Shown here: positions 41,379-53,070 of the stretch, in pieces | How the letters are laid out: every line of letters begins with the position of its first letter | Position numbering within the stretch: position 1 is the stretch's first letter | NCBI RefSeq assembly: GCF_013368755.1 | Contig: NC_049565.1 | Coordinates: forward strand, 3,286,001-3,350,000 | DNA from: Talaromyces rugulosus | Lineage: Eukaryota > Ascomycota > Eurotiomycetes > Eurotiales > Trichocomaceae | Direction of reading: 5' to 3' | DNA length: 64,000 nucleotides | The notes under the pieces: model-generated | Database searches by the model: none | What the model saw: only the letters and a program-made list of their open reading frames with translations | Told to the model about the DNA's origin: nothing | Position numbers and translations under genes: made by a program

Positions 41379-42109
41379 TCTGGGTCATTTTGCGTCATCC
41401 TAGTAATCAACAGCATCTTGTCAGCTTGAGCTAGCATAACACAAAGAAGAGTGGCCATGGTATCTCTTGATCGAGCCTCAAAAAAACACTTGCCAGATCG
41501 AACCACCTGCTGGAGACTCCCAGGTGCCCTGGCCCACACGGCGCTCCAAGAAGACCACTAAAATGCTAGCGATATCTTATGGCCCATCAGACAGAAAGTC
41601 AAGCATGCTTATAGACAGAAGTGCTGGCTGTTACCAGGTCATTCTGGCCTTCTCTGAATGAAGTCTGCCAAGCCAATTTATCGACGCTAGTCCAGGTCTC
41701 TCAAGCTCATTGGCTAGGAATGTTCTGGCAAAAGTCACCTGATCACGTGATTATGACGTCGTGAATCAACCCCAGAGCCATCTCTACATTCACGAGCGAA
41801 ATCTCGATATACCGTACCAGGTCATTAATCTATCAATGCCTCGGAAACGCGTCTCCAAGCTAGTTAATAACTGCATGAGACTTTTTAGCCTCAAAGCTAA
41901 TTCTGCGGGGTACGCCACGCGAACTTTATACTTTGGTGTCGTAAACGGGTGCTGCGGGGAAAAACCTTCATCTTGTAGCCTATCTTGGATAGTTATAGTT
42001 CTATGACCCAACGAAACTAAACAAAGTAGGTTACCATGCGATTTGCTTCTAACCTGCATAAATAAATTGAAACTTAGACGCTAGGACTGCTTTTTCTCAA
42101 CAACCTATT
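41379..42109. other. intergenic, no supported gene
   Basis: About 730 bp. A minus-strand frame at 41790-42059 has no recognised domain. The 3' terminal repeat of the adjacent mariner should lie here, but I could not define it. Confidence 0.4.
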
Positions 42110-43114
42110 CTACGCCTGAGATGATGAGCTCTCAACGGCTGGAGGATCTTCAACCTCGATTCCCGCGTGTCTGAAATGGCCCTCTGCGCTCTGCCTCTTG
42201 GAACCAACCATATGAACACACCAGTCTAGAAAGGTATCGAAACCTTGGCGTGGATCGTTCTCATATATACTCCATTGCTTTTTGATAAAAGCCTTCAACT
42301 CCGCGAACATCTCCTCAATCGGATTGAGATCTGGAGAGTAAGGCGGCAAATATTCTAACTTCACCCCTGCTTCTGAACACAGCTATTGAAGCCGAGCTGT
42401 CCGATGGAACGATGCATTATCCATCACTAGGACAGACTTTGGGCCTGGATATTTATTGCAGTGCTGCAAAAGCCGCTCTACAAAGTCTTCAAAGGCTGCA
42501 GCATCAGTAGATCCTTGATACACACGTGCAAGAATGACTCCATCTTGAGCATACGCGGGTAAAATCTGATACCTTTGCTCTCTTCGAAATTGAGAAATCT
42601 GGACTGGCGTCACGCCAATCGGAGACCAGGCGGTGCGTCGGAACCCAACTCGTCTATCGCACCCCGATTCGTCAATGTACACGAGATGATATGAACGATA
42701 CTCCGATAAGCGATGGAGATAATAATCTCGCAAATCGGCGTTTCGTTCCTTCGCTACTTGGCGAGATACTTTTCTAGACCAACCAGCTCTAGCCAAAGCC
42801 CGTTGAACGCTGGATTCCGTGACAACAATGCCTAGTACATCGTATAGGTATACCACCATCTCATCAATATATAACCCTGGTTTGTCTAATAACTTGTCGC
42901 AGAGCAGTTCTAGCATGGTTGGTGTTATCGAAGGCGGTCGACCTCCACGATTCGCAGGGGCTTTGGTTGTGCCGTAGCGTCGCAGGTTTGATCTGATGTT
43001 GAAAACGGATCGCACGCTACATTTAGCTGCTTTTACAATTTCGGGGTTCTTTTTCCCACCTTGGATCATGCCACGGATCATGTCGTGCTGCCAATCCGCC
43101 AGATGGGGGGCCAT
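42110..43114 (-). pseudogene. Tc1/mariner-type transposase with one nonsense codon
   Basis: One continuous frame of about 334 codons interrupted once: ...FHRTARLQ stop LCSEAG..., the stop being TAG. HTH region: MIQGGKKNPEIVKAAKCSVR and RGGRPPSITPTM. Catalytic residues: VYIDESGCDRR (first D), VLVMDNASFHR (second D) and LPPYSPDLNPIEEMFAELK (third, Glu). The triad is complete across the stop. This is the DDE_3/IS630-Tc1 superfamily. A single change separates it from an open frame, so inactivation is recent. It is related to the copies at 60872-61855 and 63746 onward. Confidence 0.85.
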
Positions 43115-43570
43115 GCCTGCAAGTTAATTGTTGGGTTTTGCGGCATCCCTTGCAGATGTTGCACAGTAAGTGTCAGTGACAGTGTGATTATCCACGTGAC
43201 CAACCATGCCGTATTGGGAATACTCTCATGTTCAGGCCACGTTTCCTGTAGATCAAGTGAGTCACGAAACATGGTTCATCCGTAGATCCACTAATGCTTA
43301 TCTGTAGAATCCACAGTTTTCACGTGACGTTCGGCTCTGTGACGTGGGATGTTTTGACGTGTTTGCATCCTACCCAATCAATTCCTACAACCCGCAATCA
43401 GCCTCATGCCCCGCTTTGCCCATTCCGACTCCTTCAAACATGAGCTAATGAGTTACTGTACCAAATCATTCTGGTCGTCTGCAGCCTCTTGCTATAGGAA
43501 AGACAACATTTGGTGATATATTTTGTTTCCTACTTCCGTCCCGATTCTGAAATGAATAAATGATGCAGCG
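43115..43570. promoter_or_regulatory. upstream region of PNP-NLR 1 with CACGTG-like motifs
   Basis: Within 300 bp of the ATG there are CGTAGATCCACTAATG, TTCACGTGACGTTCG and TTTTGACGTGTTTGCATCC. A related order of motifs occurs upstream of the tandem paralogue at 48421. The CACGTG cores are E-box-like sites for bHLH factors; binding is inferred. Confidence 0.4.
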
Positions 43571-46500
43571 ATGCCTCCACGGACCCGCAAGGACTTCGAA
43601 ATTGCGATTATCTGTGCCCTGCCTGTGGAAGCCGATGCGGTGGAAGCATTATTAGATGAACATTATGATAGTCACACATATGGTAAGCAGGAAGGGGACG
43701 ACAACACGTATGCCACAGGAAGGATCGCCGGCCACCATATCGTGCTAGCCTTTATGCCAGGGATGGGAAATCGGAGTTCTGCCAGCGTCGCTCGAGGCCT
43801 GCGAATCAGTTTTGCACAGATCAAGCTCGCTCTGGTGGTCGGGATCTGTGGCGGAGCACCATATTCAACAGACAATACGGAGATCATCTTAGGTGATGTG
43901 ATCATTAGCGATAGTGTTGTTGAATATGATTTTGGCCGACAATATCCTGACGGCTTTGTGCGGAAAAGTGGTGTTAAAGAGACATTTGGGCAGCCTAATC
44001 AAGAGATTCGATCTTTCCTCAACAGTTTACGAACCTCCAGAAAACGAACTCTGATTCAACAACAAATCATGGAGCATCTGCAAGACCTTCAAGGACACAA
44101 TGAGAGAGACTGGACTTATCCTGGTGTCTCACAAGATATCCTGTTTCCTGCCTCTTATCGCCATAGACATTATGAGCAAGATCCAGCTGTAGAATGCGTC
44201 TGCATTGACTGCCATTCTAACCAAGACCCGGTGTGCGAGCTAGCGTTAAAGAGTGACTGCCAACGACTAGGTTGTGCAGGACAGTCGATTCAGCGACGCA
44301 GGCTTGACAAAGATAAACCAGGGGCCTTTATTCACATTGGCACAGTAGCTTCGGCAAACACAGTGATGAGATCAGGTGAGCATCGCGACAGACTAGCCGA
44401 AAACGAGGGCATCATTGGATTTGAGATGGAAGGTGCTGGAGTATGGGATAATCTACCCTGCATCATTATCAAAGGCGTGTGCGACTATACAGACAGTCAT
44501 AAAAACAAGGCATGGCAGAACTATGCGTCGGCAACTGCAGCGTGTTGTACTAAAGCTTTCTTGGAAAATTGGACAACCGGTCTTCAGCAACAGCGACGTA
44601 AGTTGATCTCTGCTTATTGGACAGCGACCTATGGTTACTATTTGTACCTTTATTTTGCCAATGCTGATCAGAGTTCCATTTTTTAGCAGAAATATCAAGT
44701 CATTCTCAGCCATCTTCAACGGTCCCCTTTGAGAGAGATGAAATGTTTGTTGGTCGAGAGGACATTATCATGAGTATCAAGAAGGCTATTCAGGGAAGAA
44801 CTGGGCGGACTTCTAAGCGTGCCGCACTTGTTGGTCTAGGAGGGATAGGGTGAGTAACAAACATATAAGAGAATGATATACAATAACTGAATATGTCCCA
44901 GAAAATCTCAGATAGCGATCGAGTATACATACCGTGTTCGAGAATCTGCGCCTAACACATGGATATTTTGGGTCCACGCTAGTAATACGACGAGATTTGA
45001 GCAAGGGTACCGAGATATTGCAACAATAGCAAAGGTTCCTGGATGCGACGATCCAAAATCTGACATCCTCCAGCTAGTCCATAAATGGCTATTTGATGAG
45101 AAGAACGGCAGCTGGCTGATGGTTCTGGATAACGCGGACGATATTGATACCTTTTTCAACTCTGGTAAAAACGTGCCGTTAGTGGATTACTTACCTCGTG
45201 TTTCCCACGGATCAATTTTGATTACATCACGAAATCAGACCGCGGCACGAAATATAGTGGGGCCTTACGGTCAGATGATACCAGTCGAGCCAATGAACAC
45301 GCATGATGCTATTGCCTTGTTGCGAACTCGCGTTAATGTACAACAGTCAGATGAAGACGCTCGACTGCTAGTACAGGCACTAGAATGCATCCCATTAGCG
45401 GTTACACAAGCTGGTGCCTACATTTCAAATCGCTCACCTCGAATGAGTATATCAGCTTACTTGGGCCTTTTTCAGCGGAGTGAATCCAACCAAGAGCATC
45501 TTCTAAATTATAACGATGCTCATGATCTTCGACGAGATCAGAGCATCCGGCATCCGGTCATCACTACGTGGCAGATCTCATTTGATCAGATCCGACGTAT
45601 CTCTCCGAAAGCGACAGATCTACTGGCATTGATGAGTATGTTTGATCGACAAGGGATTCCGGAAGAGCTGATTAGTGAAGGGATGGATCAATTAGGATTC
45701 GAGGATGCAATGGCTCCACTAATGAGCTTTTCTCTTGTGCAGGTCGAGGTTGGAGGACGGTTGTTCGAGTTACACCGACTTGTACAATTATCCATCCGAC
45801 AGTGGTTAAAGAAACAAGGCCTGGCCCATCAATTAGCCAAGCGAAGCCTGCGAGTAATGGAAACTATATTTCCAAGTGGAGATTATGAAACAACAGCATC
45901 TTGTCACATGCTCCTTCCACATTTGAAAGAGGCGATCCGTTTTACTGAGGAGTTATATTGGGAGTTAGATGAGGAGGATCACTTGAATGTGTCGAGCGTT
46001 GCCAATCGATGTGGTTGGTATCTCCATCTTATGGGGAAATATGTCGAGGCTGAAACTATGCATCGACGAGCACTCGCTGGCAGAGAGAAATTCCTAGGCG
46101 CTGAACATCTTGATACATTGATTAGTGTTGATAATTTGGGCTCAGTACTTAAAAGCCAAGGGAAATATGAAGACGCGGAGGCCATGCATCGACGAGCACT
46201 TGCTGGCAAAGAAAAAGTGTCAGGCGCTGAACATCCTGACACACTGATCAGTGTCAATAATTTAGGTTTAGTGCTTGAAAGTCAGGGGAAATATGAGGCG
46301 GCAGAGGCCATGCATCGACGAGCACTCGCTGGCAAAGAAAAAGTGTTAGGTGCTGAACATCCTGAGACACTGACCAGTGTCGATAATCTAGGCTTTGTGC
46401 TTAAAAGTCAGGGGAAATATGAGGCGGCGGAGGCCATGCATCGACGAGCACTCACTGGCAAAGAGAAAGTGTTAGGTGCTGAACATCCTGAGACACTGAC

Positions 46501-47356
46501 CAGTGTCGATAATCTAGGCTTTGTGCTTAAAAGTCAGGGAAAACATGAGGAGGCAGAGGCCATGCATCGACGAGCACTTGCTGGTAGTGAGAAAATGCTA
46601 GGCGCTGAACATCCTGACACACTGATCAGTGTCAATAATTTAGGCTTAGTGCTTGAAAGTCAGGGGAAATATGAGGCGGCAGAGGCCATGCATCGACGAG
46701 CACTCGCTGGCAAAGAAAAAGTGTTAGGTGCTGAACATCCTGAGACATTGACCAGTGTCGATAATCTAGGCTTTGTACTTCAAAGTCAGAGAAAATATGA
46801 GGCGGCGGAGGCCATGCATCAACGAGCACTCACTGGCAAAGAGAAAGTGTTAGGTGCTGAACATCCTGAGACACTGACCAGTGTCGATAATCTAGGCTTT
46901 GTGCTTAAAAGTCAGAGAAAATATAAGGAGGCAGAGGCCATGCATCGACGAGCACTTGCTGGTAGTGAGAAAATTCTGGGCGCTGAACATCCTGACACAT
47001 TGATCAGTGTCAATAATCTAAGCCTTGTGCTTGAAAGTCAGGGGAAATATGAGGCGGCAGAGGCCATGCATCGACGAGCACTCGCTGGCAAAGAAAAAGT
47101 GTTAGGCGCTGAACATCCTGAGACACTGACCAGTGTCGATAATCTAGGCTTTGTACTTCAAAGTCGGGGAAAATATGAGGAGGCAGAGGCCATGCATCGA
47201 CGAGCACTTGCTGGTAGTGAGAAAATGCTAGGCGCTGAACATCCTGACACACTGATCAGTGTCAATAATTTAGGCTTAGTGCTTGAAAACCAGGGAAAAT
47301 ATGAGGAGGCAGAGGCCATGCATCGACGAGTACTCGCTGGCAAAGAGAAGGTGTAG
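43571..47356 (+). CDS. NLR: PNP_UDP phosphorylase-like, NB-ARC, TPR
   Basis: Three exons, 43571-44597, 44687-44849 and 44902-47356, giving 1214 residues. Residues 5-340 are a nucleoside-phosphorylase-like (PNP_UDP) domain: IAIICALPVEADAVEALLDE, MPGMGNRSSA, VVGICGGAPY, IGFEMEGAGVWDNLPCIIIK and GVCDYTDSHKNKAWQNYA, plus a Cys-rich insert (CVCIDCHSNQDPVC). NB-ARC begins at GLGGIG-KS with WLMVLDNADD, ILITSRN and the ALECIPLAVTQAGAYI helix. TPR units run from about residue 772: ten full 42-residue units with extremely similar DNA. The frame ends inside unit 11 because one T is missing from the GTGTTAGG block found in other units. PNP_UDP effectors in fungal NLRs are thought to act on nucleosides or nucleotides; no substrate is evident here. 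Tandem with the gene at 48421. Confidence 0.9.
46026..47353 (+). repeat. TPR-coding array with trimeric higher-order repeat
   Basis: Ten and a fraction 126-bp units. Two unit types alternate: N-type (PDTLISVNNLGLVLES) and D-type (PETLTSVDNLGFVLKS), in the order N-D-D-N-D-D-N-D-N from unit 2, which makes a 378-bp super-repeat. DNA identity between corresponding units of successive trimers is very high. Confidence 0.85.
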
Positions 47357-47366
47357 GATCGGTTCT

Positions 47367-47596
47367 TACAGCCAATTTCGAAATTGGCTTCACCTTTTTA
47401 CATACTCTGTGCTGAATTCTGCCCCACTATTGTGAAGTTGCTGCCTTGTACTAGTCTGATAATAGTTAAGTAGTATACATTTACGGTAGTGATAGACACT
47501 AATCTAACTATATATTTACTAGCCTGTCTCTATAATGGGGCACACTTTATCAAAGAGAATGTAAATAAGGTGAAGGCGATTTTGAAACTGACTGTA
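47367..47596. mobile_element. TA-type MITE directly downstream of NLR stop
   Basis: 230-bp copy with ends TACAGCCAATTTCGAAATTG and GAAACTGACTGTA, starting about 10 bp after the NLR stop codon. It probably provides the gene's 3' UTR. Confidence 0.85.
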
Positions 47597-48420
47597 AAAG
47601 CTAAGTGGGATACGAGGGTTAGGCAACAGAGTCTTCAGGTCGAACAGGGCAGCGGTTCAAAGCAGGTTAAATTCTTCACATTAATGTATAGTTAGATAAG
47701 TCACGCAAATGCAAATTACTTGTTCCTTTATCATGCCTTGATAATACTGTACTTGTAATACCGCACGTTGAACAAAATTTACCTCCAACTTTGATGGCTC
47801 AATTTTTAGACTGCGCGGGGAGTGGTCTGCAAGTGCGATTAGTTTTATAAGTCAGACTGGAAAACATTTTGCTAGTTATAGTACATATGTAACTACAGTA
47901 ACAGCCTAAATGTCAGACATGGACGAGAAAGCCAAAGTAATGGCAGATTCCTCGTGTTTGGATACTCTGCTCAGAGCCAAAACATTGTGGAATCGTAAGA
48001 GTACATACGAAACATACGCTAATTGTCGGTAAAATACAGGAAAAAAATATTTTCACACTAGGCTTATGGCTAGTGTCTCCGCAGTGGGGGCAAAATTAAA
48101 CAAAGAGGGTAACAGCATGAAGGAGGTTTCGAATCTGTCTGTAAATCACTAACATGGCCTACCCGCAGATCCACTAAGCCATAAAAGTGGCACGCGATCG
48201 GGCCGTGCACGTGATTCACACGTGACACTTCCATTTGACGTGTTTGCATCCAACACCAACCAATGCCCACAGTCCACTCTCAGCCTGATACTCCGCTTGA
48301 CCCCATGGAGAGCGATGACCTGCTCAAATTCTATGACGACGCATAGCGCGAAAAATACATTCACTCACACGACGTGTCCATGAGTGTGTTCGAGTCGAAG
48401 AAAGCGAGAATCATGCAAAG
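47597..48420. other. intergenic: MITE subfamily 2 copy and promoter of second PNP-NLR
   Basis: Contains the repeat at 47911-48143 (listed) and then about 280 bp of presumed promoter with CGCAGATCCACTAAGCC, CGTGCACGTGATTCACACGT and ATTTGACGTGTTTGCATCC. The order resembles that upstream of the first PNP-NLR. Confidence 0.5.
47911..48143. mobile_element. MITE subfamily 2 copy
   Basis: Shares a block with 52360-52594, including CGAAACATACGCTAATTGT, CACTAGGCTTAT, GCTAGTGTCTCCGCAGTGGG and the right end GAAGGAGGTTTCGAATCTGT. The left boundary is approximate. Confidence 0.6.
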
Positions 48421-51400
48421 ATGCCTCCACAGTCCCGTGATGAGTTCACGATCGCGATAATCTGCGCCCTGCCTCTAGAGGCGCAGGCTATGATGGCATT
48501 ATTCGATGAACGCTACGATGAGCTGGGTCCCATACATGGCAAGCACGTGGGCGACGCCAACATTTATACAACTGGAAGAATCAAAAATCATGATGTCGTG
48601 TTGGCTTACATGCCGGGTATGGGAAATCGAACGTCCGCTGGCGTCGCTAGTGTCTTGCCCGTCAGTTTCACGGGAATCAAGCTAGCTTTACTTGTCGGCA
48701 TCTGCGGTGGAGTACCGTATACATCTGATCGTACGGAGATCGTCCTGGGCGACATTATTATCGGCGATAGGGTGATTGAGTACGATTTTGGCAGACAGTA
48801 CCCGGATGGGTTCGAACGGAAAAAAGGTATCATGGAAGCGCCCGCATCACCTAATCGAGAAATTCGGTCCTTCCTGAACTTTTTGCGAACTCTACAAATG
48901 AGAGATCTAGTACAAAGGCAAACCACGGAATACCTGAAAATGCTTCAAGAAATGAAAGGAAATCAGTGGATGTATCCAGGTATTTTACAGGACCGGTTAT
49001 TCGACGCCTCTTATCGCCACAAGCACTATAATCAAAAATCTATAGCAGAATGCATCTGTGCTGATTGCCACTCGAGCTTCGATCCAGTCTGCCAGCAGGC
49101 ATTGAAGAGTGACTGTGGGACGGTTGGATGTGCAGGAGATTTGGTTCCGCGACGCCGACTACATTCCGACAACCCGGCACCGATCATTCATATTGGCAAG
49201 ATTGCGTCAGCGAGCTCTGTGATGAAGTCTGGTGAGCATCGTGATCAACTGGCTGAAAAGGAGGGGGTGATTGGATTTGAGATGGAGGGTGCTGGAGTAT
49301 CGGACAGCCTGCCTTGTGTGATCATCAAAGGTGTTTGCGATTACGCAGACAGTCATAAAAATAAGGCATGGCAGAACTATGCTGCAGCAACAGCAGCATC
49401 TTGTGCGAAATGTATCTTGGCGTACTGGCAGGATGGTTCTCAGCAGCAGCCACGTAAGTCGATCTCCACCCCATCAGAGAGTCACCGGTGGAAACTATTT
49501 GTATCTCTATTATGTCAATTCTGATTAGAGCCTTATTTTTAGGTAAAACCTTAAGTCGTCCTAAGCCATCTTCAACGGTTCCCTTTGAGAGAGACGAGAT
49601 GTTTGTTGGTCGAGAAGACATCATCGTGAGTATTAGGAACGCTCTTCAAGGAAGAACGGTGCATACTTCAAAGCGTGCCGCACTCGTTGGCTTGGGGGGC
49701 GTAGGGTGAGTGAAGTGGAAGATATTGACGATGCGACAAACTAAATATATTCTAGCAAATCTCAGATCGCAATCGAGTATACATACCGTATTCGAGAATC
49801 TGCGCCGAATACTTGGATATTTTGGGTTCACGGGAGTAATACATCGAGATTTGAGCAAGGGTATCAAGATATTGCAGCAGTCGCAAAGATTCCTAGGCGC
49901 GATGATCCAAAATACGATGTCCTCGGGCTGGTTAAGAATTGGCTATGTGACGAGACGAATGGCAACTGGTTGATCATTCTAGACAATGCAGACGATATGG
50001 ATATCTTTTTTAACACATTTGGCGACAATACGCCTTTAGTTGATTACCTGCCTCATGTTTCCCATGGATCCATTTTGGTTACCTCCCGAAATCAGACAGC
50101 GGCACGGAACATCGTGGGACATCGCGGTCAAGTGATACCAGTGAAGCCAATGGGCACTAATGATGCCATTACCCTATTGAAAACCCGCATTACGGTGGAT
50201 CAATCGTATGAAACTGAAGCGAAACTCCTCGTTGAGGCACTTGAATGCATTCCCCTGGCAATTGCACAAGCTGGTGCATACATTTTGAATCGCTCACCCC
50301 GAACGAGTTTGTCGACCTACCTGCAACTTTTTCAACAAAGTGAGTCAAATCAAGAGCATCTTCTCAATTACAACGATGCTCATGATCTTCGACGAGATCG
50401 AAGCATCCGGCATCCGGTCATCACTACATGGCAGATTTCATTCGATCAGATCCATCGCATATTTCCAAAAGCTACAGATCTGCTGGCATTGATGAGCATA
50501 TTTGACCGACAAGGAATTCCAGAGAGTTTGATTAGCCATATTATGCATCCATTGGAGTTTGAGGATACCGTCGCTCCGTTATTGAGCTTTTCCCTAATCC
50601 AAGTAGAGATTGGAGGACAGTGTTTTCAGATACATCGACTTGTACAATTATCAATCCAACAATGGCTGAAAAAAAGAGGCCAATCTCAGAGGTTCATACG
50701 ACAAAGCCTACGAATTATGAAGGAGAAATTTCCTAGTGGAGACTACGAAACTTGGGAATCTTGTCAAATGCTCCTTCCGCATTTGAACCAGATGATGCGT
50801 TTCACAGAAAAGCTGGAAGAGGACGATCAGTTGAACCGATCGAGCATTGCCGATCGATGTGGCTGGTATCTTTATCTTAGAGGCAAATATGAGGAGGCTG
50901 AAACCATGCACCAACAAGCTCTGACTGTCAGGGAGAGCGTACTAGGCGCTGAACATCTTGATACGCTAACCAGTATCAATAACTTAGGCTTAGTGCTCTC
51001 AAGACAAGGGAAGTATAAAGAAGCTGCAATTATGCACCAACAAGCTCTTATTGGTAGAGAAAATGTGCTGGGCGCTGATCACCCTAACACCTTAACCTGT
51101 GTTGGTATTCTTGGCTGGGTCTTTTCGAGACAGGGGAAGTACAAGGAGGCTGAAATCATGCAATGGCGAGCATTAAGTGGCAGAGAAAGGGTGTTAGGGA
51201 CTGAACATCCTGACACACTAATTAGTGCTAGTATTCTGGGCTCAGTAATGTCGAGACAAGGAAAATATGAGGAGGCTGCAATTATGCATCGCAAAACTTT
51301 GGCTAGCAGGGAGAAAGCGCTAGGCACTGAGCATCCAGATACACTATCGAGCATCAATAACTTAGGCTCGGTACTCAGATGCCTGGGAAAGTACGAGGAG

Positions 51401-51949
51401 GCTGCAATGTTGCACCAACAGGTCCTTGTGGGAAGACAGAAAGTGCTAGGCACTGAACATCCTCACACACTTGCCAGCGTTAATAATCTAGGCTTAGTGC
51501 TTGAAAAACAGGGACATTATGAGAAGGCTATAATGATGCATCACCAGGCTCTTGCTGGAAGACAGAAAGTGCTAGGTACTGAACATCCTAACACACTTGC
51601 CAGTATGAATAATCTAGGCTTGGCGCTTGAAAAACAGGAAAAGTATGAGGAGGCTGCAATTATGTATGAACAAGCTTTATTAGGCAGAGAAAAGGTGCTT
51701 GGAACTGAACATCCTAACACATTATCCAGTGTTAATAATTTTGGATTGGTGCTTGAAAAACAGGGAAAGTTTGAGGAGGCCGCAATTATGCACAAACGAG
51801 CTCTATCAGGCAGAGAAAAGGTGCTAGGTGCTAAACACCCTAACACAATTGCCAGTGTTAACAACTTGATCCGGGTATTGGCAAAACAAGGGAAGGTTGA
51901 GGCTGCAACATTCACCCATCACAGGAAGCATGGAGAGGCTCTGCACTGA
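48421..51949 (+). CDS. NLR: PNP_UDP phosphorylase-like, NB-ARC, TPR (tandem paralogue)
   Basis: Three exons, 48421-49453, 49543-49705 and 49756-51949, giving 1129 residues. The same layout and intron positions as the gene at 43571-47356. PNP_UDP domain: IAIICALPLEAQAMMALFDE, MPGMGNRTSA, LVGICGGVPY, IGFEMEGAGVSDSLPC and GVCDYADSHKNKAW, again with the CICADCHSSFDPVC insert. NB-ARC: GLGGVG-KS, WLIILDNADD, ILVTSRN and MSIFDRQGIPE. Eight full TPR units and a partial ninth follow from about residue 775; unlike the sister gene, its units differ from one another throughout, and the array ends with a natural-looking Lys/His-rich tail. It is about 1.06 kb downstream of the first copy's stop, so the pair arose by tandem duplication that included upstream sequence. 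Confidence 0.9.
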
Positions 51950-52359
51950 TTTGAGATTGTATAAACTACGTTGATTTCATCACTGTATGTACACATGCAA
52001 CAAAATGTAGTTTTTGAGCTACTTCATTCAGAATCTTAAGTAATCATATAGGGCTGTGAGAAGATTCTTATTCTTTCATAATATATTGACTGAAATTACT
52101 ATCCTGTAATTTCACTTTAGGACTATGCTTTGGTTAATCTGTTCACTTCCAATCACATCTGGGGTTATTGTAAGGAGTATCTACCGTATTGAACATACAC
52201 TGGTAATAATCAAAATTCAAGGATTAAGGTTTTAACACCAGGAGAGTGTAAAACAGAAGAAGGTTTCGAATCTTTCTCTATACCACCAATTTTAAGTGCT
52301 TTTTGAAGTGCGTTCAGTCTTAGAATTTAAGCCTGGCTTACGGTAAATGGAGAAGTTAA

Positions 52360-52594
52360 TTGTCAGAGATGGACGGAAAGGGAAAGTAAAAGGACAGATT
52401 CTTCCCACTGCCAAGATATATCGGGTCAATCTCGGACCGGCGGCTCATGGAACTGTAAGAGTATGTACGAAACATACGCTAATTGTAGGTAAAATACATT
52501 TGTACACTAGGCTTATTGCTAGTGTCTCCGCAGTGGGGCAAATTTTGAAAAGAGAGAGAGGGAAAACATGAAGGAGGTTTCGAATCTGTCTGTA
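52360..52594. mobile_element. MITE subfamily 2 copy
   Basis: The right part is nearly the same as 47911-48143 (CGAAACATACGCTAATTGT, GCTAGTGTCTCCGCAGTGGG), and it ends ATGAAGGAGGTTTCGAATCT then GTCTGTA. The middle parts differ. Confidence 0.65.
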
Positions 52595-52825
52595 CCAGGT
52601 TATTTAAACTCCTGAATAAAGTCCAATATTCAAATATTGTTTATAAATCCCTACAGTACGGAAAGTGCAGAAAGATATTGCATAACCGTTAGGAGTTAGC
52701 ATGTGGACTGAGCAAAGAAATTGTATTATATGTGCATATAACCATTACAAACATCTACAGCCTAGGCTTGATATAGTGGTGTTGAAATATCAACTGATGT
52801 ATACATTACATTGGACTGGTTTATA

Positions 52826-53070
52826 ATACAGTAGGTTGCATAATCAGCTTGACAATCCAATTGACATTACTCTCAACTGTAGACGAGAGCGAGGATACGC
52901 TTGTATTTAAGTGGCTAGTGCCGGAACAATTCTACATTTTGTGGTATTAGGTTAAGGAACAGATACACTTGTAAATTACCCTGAATTACTGCAGACTTCA
53001 ATCTCCAAAGCAGGACAACAGCCTAGAGTATATTATCACAACATGGCACCAAGATTGGTAGTATTAAAAA
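52826..53070 (+). mobile_element. orphan 5' end of a mariner-type element
   Basis: Begins TACAGTAGGTTGCATAATCA and follows the 5' leader of the element at 63475 (AGTGCCGGAACAATTCT, TTCAATCTCCAAAG, CATGGCACCAAGA) up to the first few codons of the transposase, then homology is lost. Only the leader and start codon region remain. Confidence 0.75.

Noticed and set aside
43571..44597. Independent nucleoside phosphorylase enzyme gene
   Set aside because: Splicing joins it in frame to the NB-ARC exon, with the same structure in the tandem paralogue, so it is the effector domain of an NLR.
45979..47343. Minus-strand frames with MHRR-antisense repeats in the PNP-NLR array
   Set aside because: Shadow frames of the homogenised TPR units.
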